Below are positions 36,849 through 48,110 of a DNA stretch of 64,000 nucleotides, piece by piece. This DNA comes from Pinus tabuliformis. Taxonomy: Eukaryota > Streptophyta > Pinopsida > Pinales > Pinaceae. The notes beneath the pieces are model-generated. The model did not search any database and had not been told where the DNA came from. It saw only the letters and a program-made list of their open reading frames with translations. The stretch lies in the NCBI GenBank assembly GCA_031772625.1, contig CM062815.1, positions 921,608,582 through 921,672,581 on the forward strand. The letters run 5' to 3'. Both the position numbers and the translations under genes were made by a program. Position 1 is the stretch's first letter, and each line of letters opens with the position of its first letter.

Positions 36849-37285
36849 TATGGAGAATTGGATGTAGAAGATGGCCATGAATTGCTTCAAATCTTTATTA
36901 GTGATATGTTGTTGTTGTCTTGCTTATAAGTTTGATTAATGATTTTTTTTAAGCTTGCTGATGTATCTTTTTAGATTCAGAACTTTGAATTGTAACAATG
37001 ATTTATGAGTCACAATGATGATGTATGTTAAGGAGTTTGTTGGTAAATGTTTAATTGATTCAGAGGATATATGGAGAATTGGACCTAGAAGATAGGTCAT
37101 GAATTGCTTCAAATCTTTATTAATGATATGTTATTGTTGCCTTGCTTATAAGTTTGGTCAATGATTGTTTTTGAAGCTTGCTAATATATATTTTCAGATT
37201 CGGAACTTTGAATTGTAACAATTTCACAAGGATGTTGTATGTTAAAGAGTTTGTTGGTACATGTTCAATTGATTTAGTTTGAGAA
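36849..37285. repeat. 222-bp tandem duplication
   Basis: Two units begin atggagaattgg at 36849 and 37071 and run in parallel through gaattgcttcaaatctttatta and gaactttgaattgtaacaat to ttgttggta(a/c)atgtt. They differ at a moderate number of sites. Confidence 0.8.
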
Positions 37286-37303
37286 TAGTATCTTCTTTTT
37301 ACA

Positions 37304-37507
37304 GCCGAGAAGTGTTGGCAGTTGCGTTTGATCAGAGTGCAAATAATTCTTTGGTGTATTGTGGCATTTGAAACATTTTGAAAAGTGGCTTATTAGATCA
37401 GCTAGTGTTAAAGGTGGTACTAGTTTGAACGATTGTGAAATGTGGATCCCAAGAAGTTACAGGGAGTGGTTGCTTCTTTCTAGTAGCAGTTGGAAAAGCT
37501 AAGTGAA
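37304..37507 (+). pseudogene. Possible exon relic, WD40-like start
   Basis: A good 3' splice-like signal (ttctttttacag) precedes 37304, and a good 5' splice-like signal (gaag|gtaagt) follows 37507. Between them a frame starts with VLAVAFDQSANNSLVYCG, which resembles a WD40 blade of the type seen in microtubule-associated EML proteins. The frame does not stay open across the whole interval. This may be a decayed host exon, or chance. Confidence 0.2.
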
Positions 37508-37923
37508 GGTAAGTGCCTTAAGCAAAGAAAAGATAACCCACTGTCAAAATCCTACACTTGTATAAGATGTAAATAATTTTAAGAGAACGCATTGTCAAAA
37601 TCCTAAAAATCGATGGTTTTCTCTCATTTTGAGTTTCTACTTAAAAATCCCTTATATATTGATGGTATGTTGTACTTACTATGATTTTTTTTTTCTCTTA
37701 TATTGAATGCTATTCATAGTTACTAAATATTCTTAATGTGTTATTAATAAATCAATGATTAAAAAAAATGATTTTTAAGTTAATGGTTTAAAAAAAAATC
37801 AATGCTATTCATAATTACTAAATATTCTTAATGTGTTACTAATAAATTAATGATTAAAAAAACAATTTTTAAATTAATGATTTAATAAAACTTTGAAAAA
37901 TAAAAACATAAATAAAATAAAAT

Positions 37924-38376
37924 TTGATTTGGAATGAAATATTAATTCACCCCACTATTTCTAACAGTTCAGCCAATACATTCACTTCAGTAGTACAACA
38001 ATTTTTATCATGCGACTCTAGTTTAGCAGCCCTAGAGTTACATGAAAACATAACATTTTCGAACACCCTTCACCCTAACTACTCTGAATCATATGAGTCT
38101 CAATCCCATTTTGACTGTGGACGTGAAAAAGACTACGTAACGTCGATCTCTGTTGAAACATCAAATTCAGAGGAAATGGACACTTACGAAACATCGGAGT
38201 CAAAGGAAATGTTGGACTCATACGAAACATCAATAATTGTTGGTGAGCCCAGAATTTATTTTTGTGTGATGAGGCCGCAACTCAGTGTAGATTTGGATAG
38301 GCAGTCTATTTATTCCTGGTGCTTTGAACCTTTTGTCCCACTTCACATAGTGTGGCATCACTACGGCCCACCCTAA
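37924..38376 (+). CDS. Hypothetical protein, unidentified open frame
   Basis: A 150-residue frame, polar and Ser/Glu-rich in the middle (SVETSNSEEMDTYETSESKE and a partial second copy of YETS), ending HHYGPP. I do not recognise it, and there is no clear promoter, intron or partner. It lies just after very AT-rich DNA. It could be part of a gene with other exons or a chance frame. Confidence 0.2.
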   Translation: MIWNEILIHPTISNSSANTFTSVVQQFLSCDSSLAALELHENITFSNTLHPNYSESYESQSHFDCGREKDYVTSISVETSNSEEMDTYETSESKEMLDSYETSIIVGEPRIYFCVMRPQLSVDLDRQSIYSWCFEPFVPLHIVWHHYGPP

Positions 38377-38379
38377 GGT

Positions 38380-39727
38380 TTTTGCTACCAACCGTAAGGA
38401 AGACTAGTTCCTGCAATATTGAGCAAAAATATTGCTCATCATATTCTTCAACTTCTTGATGGCAACGACCTCATTTAAAACATATGGAAATGGGAAAAAA
38501 TTGAAGTGGCACATGACTTTCTTTCCGACCACGGGTTCTACCAGACACATATTTTTGAATGGAGTTGTCTTTAGTGCGATTTTTTGGAGATTCTGGTGAC
38601 GGAATCCAGCAGAAAAATTGAGATTAAATCTTGATTTGTATTATTTAAAATGGTTTTTTAACTGCATATTTGGATTCAGCACCCTGAAAAACCCTTGGGA
38701 CGCTTTGATTGTGCAGAAATTAGCTATCAAACTTGCGATTTCAATAAATTGCTGCCGGATTTTGACCGAAAAAACCCACCGGAAAAGCTTCCAAAAAGTC
38801 TCTTTAAAGACAACTGCTTTTAAAATGGGAAACAACCTAACCAGGTTATCCATTATGTCTGAAGAGACACAAAAATAGTCATAGTCATCAAAATGTACAG
38901 TTGCGACTAACATAGATAGAAATTTTTTGGGATTAGTATTAAATTAAATTTAAATATATTAAAATAAATAAATATTAGAATAATAATAAGAATAAAAATT
39001 AAAAATTAAAAAATTATATAGTATTTTATTTATAATAATAATTTAGGGAGGATGAAAAGAGAAAGAAGAAGAGTTGGGTTTACAAAGAAGAAGATCAAAA
39101 TCGACCTGCAGAATTCATACTTGTAAAAATTGATAAATGATATGTATAGCTGAAATCATAAAAATTGATAAGTGACATGTATAACTAAAGATAATCTTAC
39201 TTATGATAAAGATAATCCTACTTACCATGCTTTGAGTACAAAGCATCTCTTAAGAAGGCCACATTGTAACAAACATAATCATAATAATAATGAATGAAAA
39301 GGTGCAAATGTGTGTCCTATCAAAGAGACACATATTTTTATATGAAAGGGCACCCTGTCTAGTATTTATATCGGGGTCCTCATTTGTAACATCAATATTC
39401 ATTCTATCATCTTATCAATATATATTGTTTACAATACCTTTGTGTTCAAAAAATGTATTCAAATACATTTTAAGTACAAAGATCTACCGTGGTGGTTTAC
39501 TATACCTTCTATTTTATAACAAGTTTAGTTATTAGTTTATCATTTTTCTTAATAACTTGCAAGTAGCTTTAAGTATAATGAACCATTTATGCATAGTTTT
39601 TAATGTGTTTTTTTACTTAAGGACATATCAAAATATTTTCTCCACTAGATAAGGCATTTTCCTTATAAATAAAGAGAAAAATACCTTAATACTTTTCTAT
39701 GTTTGAATTTCAATATATATATATATA

Positions 39728-39764
<37 letters not shown>

Positions 39765-40318
39765 AAATACTCACTGTACATAACACACGATTGAATAATT
39801 ATATTAATCATTAGAATACTAATATAAAATAATAAGTGTTTTCCTTTCATGCAAATTATTTATTGCCAAGTGTTTGCTCATCTAAAATAATTTATAATTC
39901 TTTGCTTTGTTGTTACATTGTTTTTTCGTTTACCTTAATCTTGTGTAACCACCTTCTTATTTTTCTTTAGCTATGCATATCCAATTTTCATGTTTCCACT
40001 TAACTTAGGCCTCATAACAACTCTTTTTACTGGTAAGGGGTCATTTTTTTTGTAAATTTCTTCAAGTGATTTCTATTTATAACAAAAGATGTTGCATAGG
40101 GAACCTTTCATACCAGCAAAATACATACTAACCTAGAGGATCATGCTTGCCCTCCAACATAAACATAGTCACAAAAAAACTACTATTAGCAAAAATTGCA
40201 ATATAGGACTATCCTACTAAAATGTATGAATGCTGGAAACTAAAACATGATCTACTAAGAACCTCCAATTACCTTAATGCTTTGATTGAGCCATGATAAA
40301 TACCATAAATTCAAAGTT
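38380..40318. other. AT-rich DNA, no gene seen
   Basis: Short open frames on both strands near 38618-38913 overlap each other and are not recognisable. Low-complexity AT stretches are common, with a pure TA tract at about 39712-39760. Confidence 0.5.
39712..39760. repeat. (TA)n microsatellite
   Basis: About 24 TA units with a single interruption (tatct). Confidence 0.9.
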
Positions 40319-40729
40319 CTAAATTTGAAGTAACATAGTATACCACCATAAACCACTGGAAACACAAACAAAACAAACATGAGATTGGTTACAAAAAAAC
40401 AAGTTCCCTAGAATAGGAAAGACTAGTACAGATAACGTGGTGGACTTATTAGTCCAAAATGATGACTGGTGAATGAGGAGAAGAGTTTGTGTGAGCAGTG
40501 TTCTAAAATGGAGAATTGATAAATACAACCTCCTCTTGATGGTCATTGGAGCCAATCTCTTAGTCTGATACCACAAAATGTTCCATTCTATTCAATCTGA
40601 AAACACAATCATACAAATTATATCTTATGTCCCTCAAGATTCTCTTGATCTCCTCCTGACCTGCAAAGAGCTTGCATTTGTCCACCTAGTTGTCGTGAAT
40701 AACTATGATAAGAAGTCTTTCCAATTATC

Positions 40730-42212
40730 AGTGCAAGGTGATAGAATGAAGGAAGTGAAGTCTTCTCCTCCTAAGATTCCTTGGATTGAGAACCCACTTG
40801 AGGTTGTTTCCTACAATCTCTAAATCAAAATAGTATTTGTGATCCCTGAACTCCCTTGCTTCCAAGTGTAAAATTTCCTTTTTGACCTCGAGAGGAGTTG
40901 AGGCGAAAAAATTAGCCACATATTCCCATCCAAATAGACACTTTTGTCATGAAGAGGATGCCCTAGGTGTGACATTCCTGTGGCTAGATAGTCGTTGATG
41001 AGTTGCCATATAGGCATAGGACCTGCAAGAAAACCAAGAGACTATGACTCTAAAATACTGTCCGAGTGGTAACTAATGACAGGATGGTAATACCTTGGTA
41101 TGACATGAACCTAGACCTAGTAATAGAACCATAGATAAGTATATGTGGGTAGAAGAGGATAAGTTGGAACCCACAACAAACCCAAACTACTACCCACCCA
41201 AACTTTTAGAAACCCTAACCTGTATGTGAACCAGGAGTTGCAAGAGTTAGAAAAGTTAGAGACACTAGGGTTTTAGTGAGACCATGACCATTTTTATAAC
41301 CGAATGGAGAAGGTAACAAGGTACCACACTCCACAGACCAACACTGAGAAACTGAATGAAATCCTGATAGGGTAAGAGGTTTGAAGTATTGTTGAGGGTA
41401 AGACTTCCACCAATTCAAAGGACGAACAAGTTCCCAAGTTGTGTAAAACGAGCACAAAGAATATTGACACTTATGAAGAAGTAAGACAACCCGGAAGAGA
41501 GTTGATAACTTGACAATTAAAGACTATGGGACACAGTGTTACCTAGATCTTTGAAAGACAACGACACAACCCTACAATGACCAACCGAGGAAAGAATAGT
41601 GAAAACAAACCTCCAGAGACTGTAGCACCATCTTCTTCTGGCCACCATAGAGAAATTGACAATTTAGTATTAAAGTCCTCAACAATGGAGCCAGAACAAC
41701 TCCGCCACCTTCAAACCAGGATGTAGCATATATAGTATAACACAAATGTGAGCAATCAAATTCGATAAGTGAGCTAAGAATATGAGTTCTCCACAACAAG
41801 GGCCAAGCGTATGACTCAAACCAATACTCAACCATCCCAAGACGCCTCCGCATGATAAGCTCATAAATGGGTTTTCCTCGACTGCCATAAAAATCCCCCC
41901 ATCCTTCATGAGAGGGCCGATCCATTTCATAGAAGACATAAATAATTTCCTTTCCAAACCCATTATCGTATACATATCCACACCCTCCCAGTGGCTAGCA
42001 TTTAATTCGAATGAGCATGGGTAGGTGGAGCAAGGTGTATGAGTCGTGGAATCATCACACACGGGCCATGTGGAGTCGGGCTTAAAGTCAAGCTCTATCA
42101 TAGAGAGTCGCCACCCCATTAACCAAGCATAATACCCGCATGCAAATTTTATGACTACTTCCGGAAAACCAACATCGAGAAAAGACCTCATTTTCATTAT
42201 GCATTCTATCAA
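40730..42212 (-). pseudogene. Unidentified coding relic on the minus strand
   Basis: Several minus-strand frames follow one another with protein-like composition. 41679-42212 starts MIECIMKMRSFLDVGFPEVV and includes ACGYYAWLMGWRLSMIELDF. 41215-41457 includes ELVRPLNWWKSYPQQYFKPL. 40728-40919 includes ANFFASTPLEVKKEILHLEA. A splice-acceptor-like ttttcttgcag lies just before the last block (near 41025). They look like parts of one protein, cut up by introns or decay. I know no family that matches. It could be a host gene relic or a protein from a repeated element. Confidence 0.35.
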
Positions 42213-43410
42213 AGATTTAGTTATTGGTAAGGGATCTTATTCCATACTTTCAATGTTCTTGTTACCTGGAATTTCAATTTTTTTTATTATTCTTTCAGTT
42301 TTATTAGGATAATGTACTTTTTAATAAATTAATTTAGAAAGATGATTGAAATCCCACAAAATGGTTGCCATGAAAGTTCATTGCATTGTCTTTTTGTGTT
42401 TTCCTCTCTTTGTTATTATCAAAAGTGTTGGAATTTATACATACAAATAGACTTACAATTGTGTTAATTCATTTCGAATAAATATAAAAAATGCATGGTG
42501 CGGTTCTAATTTTATTAGAATAAAAACGAATAATTAATAATATTTTCCAAATATTTTATTTAAATTTATGTTGACAAAATTATTTATATATATATATATA
42601 TAGTTATTTATTTTTGTTTGTTAGGTAATGTGAGTTTTGAGAATCATGAATGACAAGTATAACTTATGGTTTGAGTAGGCATGACCCAGGGGCATCTAAG
42701 CTTTCAAAATCACCTAGGTATCATACTCAGTCTAGGCCACACCAATCCTTAGCATGGTTGGATTTTTTCCCAAGAGTTTTGAATTAGTGATCTTTTCACC
42801 ATGAAGTACCCTAAGAGAACACTCATGCCACCTTCTACTCTATGCCTTGTAGGCTAGAATAAGTATATTTATAGTTAATATTAGAGATATACATATTTCT
42901 TAATCATTCAAACTCACTTCTTAGTAGATGATTTTATTTAAATAATTCAATATTTATGACTGAAACTCTATTTCCCATTTTTAAATTTCTATTAAATTTT
43001 AAATTCAATACAAAATAAAAGTTATTTTAAAAATTCGAATTTATATAAACACTATTTAACATAAATAATAAATTACATAATTACTATATAATAATTTTAT
43101 AATATAAAGGAAGATTATTTTACCCTGCTAGGGTTTTCAAGATCTCTTTATAAACAAAAGTTTTCATAAACCCTCATGGCAGCGCATAATATCTCGTAGA
43201 GGGATTTTTCATTTATGCTTGCAGATATGTTGTCGAGAGATTGTGTGCTAGATTCACCAACTTGTTATCAGATCTTTCTCAAGCTCCCCTCTGAGCAGTC
43301 ACTACTCATTAGGTTTTTCTCTTCAATAATGGTTCAAGATATCAAGTTTTATTTAGAGCTTCGAGTGAGTATTCCCTTAGGCATGCAACACCCCCCTTTT
43401 CAAGGCAAGC
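42213..43410. other. AT-rich DNA, no gene seen
   Basis: Contains TA-rich simple sequence near 42585-42602. The last 270 bases may belong to the 5' part of the LINE ORF1 that follows, since an open frame (43215-43436) leads into it. Confidence 0.45.
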
Positions 43411-43600
43411 TTTTAGATGATGGAAATCTTCTCTAAATGTACAATATTGGTAAAGATGTGATTATTTTCATGGTTCTTCATCTATAAGGGAGGACTGGAG
43501 GTAAGCAGTTAGATGATGGTAATCCTCTCTTAATGTACAATATTGGTAAAGATGCCAGTATTTTCATGGTTCTTCATCTATGAGGGAGGACTGGAAGATG
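43411..43600 (+). repeat. Approximately 95-bp tandem duplication at the start of the LINE ORF1
   Basis: The segment ttagatgatgg(a/t)aatc, tgtacaatattggtaaagatg, ttttcatggttcttcatcta and gggaggactgga occurs twice in a row, from 43411 and from 43507. A third short echo (attattttcatggttcttc) follows at about 43602. Confidence 0.8.
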
Positions 43601-44730
43601 TCATTATTTTCATGGTTCTTCCTCCTCTCAGACTTTCTCTTATAAAGATGTCGTCCATGCTCGAACCCCACCCAAGGAAGATGAGGCCAAAATGGCTCTT
43701 AGGCCATTTTGGTGGAAAATATAAGGAAGTTCCTTCCCTAGAAATTTCTCACTCAGATCTAGAGGATCTTCATCAGGTGTATTCAGAGATAATCCTAATT
43801 TTCCAAGTTAATGGCTTCTATCCCCGCACGATTGATCTCTACCAATGGATCCATACCATATGGACAAAGGATTGTAAGGTTATTTTTTGCTCAAGGAAAT
43901 TCTTCATTGTGTTATTTGCAGAACCAAAAGATTATCAGAAAGCTTAATCTAGATGGCCCTGGTTTTGAGGCAATGCTAGATTGCTTTTAACCCCTTGGTT
44001 CCCATATTTTCACCCATCTACAACTGTCATTACGAAGAGGTCAATATGGATCAGGATTCCTAATTTTCCAGCTCACTTGTGGCACTATACAAACTTTCAG
44101 TGCATTAGAGACACTCTGGGTCATTACCTTATTATTGATGCCTCTTGTGGGAAACTTGGTGTATATACTTATGGAAAAATTTGTGTTGAAATTGATATTA
44201 GTAAAGGGTTGTCAAATCAAATCAATTTAAAAATCAAATGATTTTCATTGGACACTGATTTTGGATTATGAGAATATTTCATTTTGTTGCCACTTCTGTC
44301 AACCAACATGCTATTTATACAATTCATGCTCAATGTTTATTTCTCAATAGAAGCAGAACATCTGCAATTCTAGATCTATTAATTGGAAGCCTTGCAAAGC
44401 CTCCTCTAGTGGATGGCAATGCCTCCTCTACATCAGAAAAGGCTGATGTAGAAACTGATGATGAAATCCATTTGGGGGACAAGGTGCAAGGCACATTGAC
44501 TCCTAGCATGGACCATGCTCCTTCAACAAGCATAAAGATATTGAATAGTAATGCTTCTTTGGGTATATTGAAATGAGCTCATGAGTCAGCTTCTTCAAAA
44601 TCTGATAAGGAATCTCTCTCAACACTTAATGATAATATGTAGATCACTTTCATCAAACTGCCTTCAAAAATTTGGACCAAGGTATTGAAAAAGAATGGGA
44701 AAAGATATCAGCTTAAGGATGAGCCCTAAT
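43507..44730 (+). pseudogene. LINE ORF1-type protein with DUF4283 domain, broken
   Basis: The plus-strand reading gives YSEIILIFQVNGFYPRTIDL, then WTKDCKVIFCSRKFFIVLFA, then RSIWIRIPNFPAHLWHYTNF and KICVEIDISKGLSNQI. This is the DUF4283 domain found in plant L1-like LINE ORF1 proteins. A decayed knuckle follows in another frame near 44300, with CHFC and then a distant Cys. The protein ends near 44730 with KVLKKNGKRYQLKDEP, a common ORF1 ending. ORF1 proteins bind LINE RNA. Damage: a shift of frame near 43710, two in-frame stops between 43948 and 43972, and another shift near 44243. No endonuclease or reverse transcriptase follows, so the LINE is incomplete, or this is a stray ORF1 copy. Confidence 0.75.
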
Positions 44731-46931
44731 TTGAGTGATTCATCTCTCTAGTTGTTTCTTTTGTCCCTTTATGTCTTCTTTTCTACTCAAAGTATCAATT
44801 ATCTCTACTTAAATATCATTAATATAAAGCAATATCGAGTAGAAAATAAGAGACGATGACAAATGATATAAATTTATTTATTTTTAATAAATAAAATATT
44901 TATACTTACAATATCAAAATATATATATATATATATATTAAGTTATATATTATAGGACTTACAAACAAAATATATATTTATAATGAAAGCTTAAGGTATA
45001 TTCTTTTGTGATCTCCAATTCTTAACCTAAATGGTAATTTAAGGATTTTACTATCGAAGCCTATCCTCAATGATAATTTATCTGGTACTCGTTAAGCTTT
45101 GGAAGGAGAATGTTTTTTAGATCCTCTAAAAATACCATATGAATGTTATATGCCTTTAATACAATAATTGTTAGCAGCATTGATTTATAAACTATTTCTC
45201 TTGCCTTTGAATTAAGTCTTAAGCATTCATTCTCATAGGCGAGATCATTTAAATGTGTGTAGAGATTTATAACAACTAAAATTTTCAATGTTTGTTTAAG
45301 ATTTTTTTTAAATAATATAATTTAAATAGTTTATATTTTTAAGTTAGGTAAGTATTAACATGATGTAAAGATATGATGGGATGATGTAAAGATATAACGA
45401 ATGAGGAATTTGTCAGATATTTTATTTTTAATAAAAGAGCTATTAAATTTATATAGATTTAATGTTTTAATTGTTTTTTAGGGTTATGAATATATTTATG
45501 CATTCAAAAATTTATTTTGAGTAAAGAAAAATAACAAGTTTATCAAAAATTTTATTACTTATTTTAGTGAAAAAAATTGTAAAGTAGTTTAATATTTCCT
45601 TTCTAAAATATGTGATGAAAGAAAGGTATTCATTATTTAACCAGGTACAAGGTGGTTTATTCAAAGCCAAACATGTGTCAACAAATTAGGGAATCAAGGT
45701 TGGCAATGTTAATTTGTGTTTCTTCCTAACGATTAACTTGGACTAAATCAATGCAAGCCATAGCTAACCTAATTCTTGAGATAGAGAGGGTATTCATCCT
45801 CACTCATTATGTATGACATCATTCATTTTGGACCTTCTTCTATAATGTAGTTGATTTTCTGTTATATAAGTGTGAACATTTGTGAATAATTAGCTAAATA
45901 GTTCTTTAGATTGGACTCCTTTTCACGGGACTTCCTTCAATGAACCTCTGACATATCACGTGCGTTCATGGCATACGAAACAATGCCCTTAATTTGACTA
46001 TATTTTGGACAATACCGCTAAAAATCACATTATTTAACCCCATACCAATATGAACCCAATATACATTCCCAATTTAAAAAACCCTACTTTAACTAGATAT
46101 TGTAGGTATCAATTTTTTTATTAACATTTTTAAAACCCCTTTATATTTATCATTAACTTTGAGCTCCGTTTTTTATACCTACCAATATAAAAACCCTTTA
46201 CTCCATATTATATGCTCAATATTTTATGTCATTTTTCCTTCAATATATATCCCCAATATAAATGCACATGGTATGATATTTCTCTCAATAAAACCCTATA
46301 TTCTTTGAAAATCAAACTCATAATCATTTTCATCCACTTTAATCTTATTAAATAACAAATATAATTTTTTTATTAAAACAATATTAATTCTTGCAACTTT
46401 ACAATTAAGAATTTGTTTTTCTATTATTTCATAATTTATTATGATTTATTGATCATATGTACACATAATTTCACAAATTTGCTTCGTTTAATTTATAATT
46501 TAACTTCTTAAACATACTCTTAAATTACTTTTTACACCTTGTTTGATTCGTGATTTAACTTTTCAAACATACTCTTCAATCAATTTTTGCAATTTAATTA
46601 TTACACTATTAATTTCATTAATCAACTATCATATAATTAATCAACTATTAAACAAAATATCCCTTTTCTTATGATGGCTTTCTCTTACATCACTTTTGCA
46701 ATTTCATTGTTAAAACGTTCAATTAATTCCATTAATCAACTATTATATATATTGGAATTAATATTTTATTTTATTCAATAATAATATCCTTGTCATATTG
46801 TTTATATAATTACTAACCTTGTGGCTTAGTTTAATTAGCACAAATCATCAAATTCCCATATGCTCATGATGAATGTGATGTTACAAAGGTCATTTGGCCT
46901 GTGGCATTCGTGCATTTCATATATATTACCT
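44731..46931. other. AT-rich DNA, no gene seen
   Basis: Very AT-rich with a TA tract at 44920-44938. No recognisable coding frame. A 73-codon minus frame at 45067-45288 is not recognisable. Confidence 0.55.
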
Positions 46932-47165
46932 AACATAATCTATATAAAAATTGTTCACAACCATGGATATCTTACTTTATCTTTAACTTAATCACATAAC
47001 CTATATAAAAATGGTTCACACCTATAGATACTTTACCTGATCTTTAGCTTAATCACATAACCTATATAAAAATTGTTCACAACCATGGATACCTTACCTT
47101 ATCTTTAGCTTAATCACATAACCTATATAAAAATTGTTCACACCCATATATACCTTATCTATGGT
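46932..47165. repeat. 61-bp tandem repeat, about four copies
   Basis: The motif tcacataacctatataaaaa recurs at 46992, 47053 and 47114 (exact 61-bp step), with a diverged first unit from about 46932. Each unit continues (t/g)ttcacaaccatggatacctt and then atctttagcttaa. Confidence 0.85.
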
Positions 47166-47823
47166 TTAAAATTGTTCGCAACTTATTTTATTTAACCTAT
47201 TTAGCCTACTTTTTGTTTTGTTCAACTTACTTTTGTTTAAGACTCAGAAGGACAAATTAATAAGCTTTTTGTTAATCATTCTCCTAAAATATAGTGGTAA
47301 AAAATTCTTTTTAATTATTATACTTAATATTATTATATTATAATTTTTTATTTAAAAACACATTATTATAAACAAAACAATAAACTCACACATTACAATA
47401 ACAAGAGTTTAGAAACAATAAACACAATCCAATTAAAAGTAGGGTGCATAAACCTTTTAAACCATTAATATAATATAAATATTTAATAAATATAAAATTA
47501 ATTTCAAATCATTAATAATAATAATATAAATATTTAATAAATATAAAATTATTTTAAATAATTATTAAAAATCCATTGAAACTTAATAAATAAAAAGTAA
47601 TATCTAAAAAGATATAAATTAACTAAATAATGTTTTACATAATTTTTTAATTAAAAAAATCTTTAATAAAATTAATAATAAATTAATAATTATTAACTAA
47701 ATAATGTTTTACACAATTTTTTAATTAAAAAAATCTTTAATAAAATTAATAATAAATTAATAATTATTTTATATTAATATATTTATCTTATTAAAATCAA
47801 AATAATTTTTGATTTGGGTGTTC
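47166..47823. repeat. AT-rich DNA with a 74-bp tandem duplication
   Basis: Units begin aactaaataatgttttaca at 47621 and 47695 and are nearly identical over 74 bp. A looser duplication of ataaatatttaataaatata lies at 47470-47555. Nothing coding is seen. Confidence 0.75.
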
Positions 47824-48110
47824 AATAGGGAAGGGTGAGTGGATAGATCATTATATTTAACACTCTAGCTCCCACACCTTTTTGTAGTGACACTCGAACT
47901 TGATGTGTATAACACTTTCAAAGTTTTGGTAACAAGGTTGTAAAGGGGTGACTTGATGTGTATAACACTTTCAAAGTTTTGGCAACAAGGCTGCAAAGGG
48001 GTGACTGGATAGGTCATCACATTCAACCCTGGCTTCCACAACTTTTGGAAGTAACACTCCAACTTGATGTGTACAACACTTTCACAGTTTTGGTAGTAAA
48101 GCTACAATTT
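47824..48110. repeat. Approximately 110-130 bp tandem repeat, two full and one partial copy
   Basis: The shared core acttgatgtgtataacacttt, then cagttttgg or caaagttttgg, occurs three times (near 47898, 47950 and 48061). Two of the copies also share the preceding gtga(g/c)tggata(g/g)(a/g)tcat and ccacac/ccacaactttt part. Short open frames on both strands here are by-products. Confidence 0.75.

Noticed and set aside
38618-38913. Overlapping plus and minus frames of similar length
   Set aside because: Neither has a recognisable motif. The overlap on both strands suggests chance low stop density.
40560-40572. Primer-site-like TGGTATCAGA on the minus strand, suggesting another LTR element
   Set aside because: Only about ten bases match. 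No LTR boundary or matching second LTR is visible on either side, and no copia or gypsy domain lies beside it.
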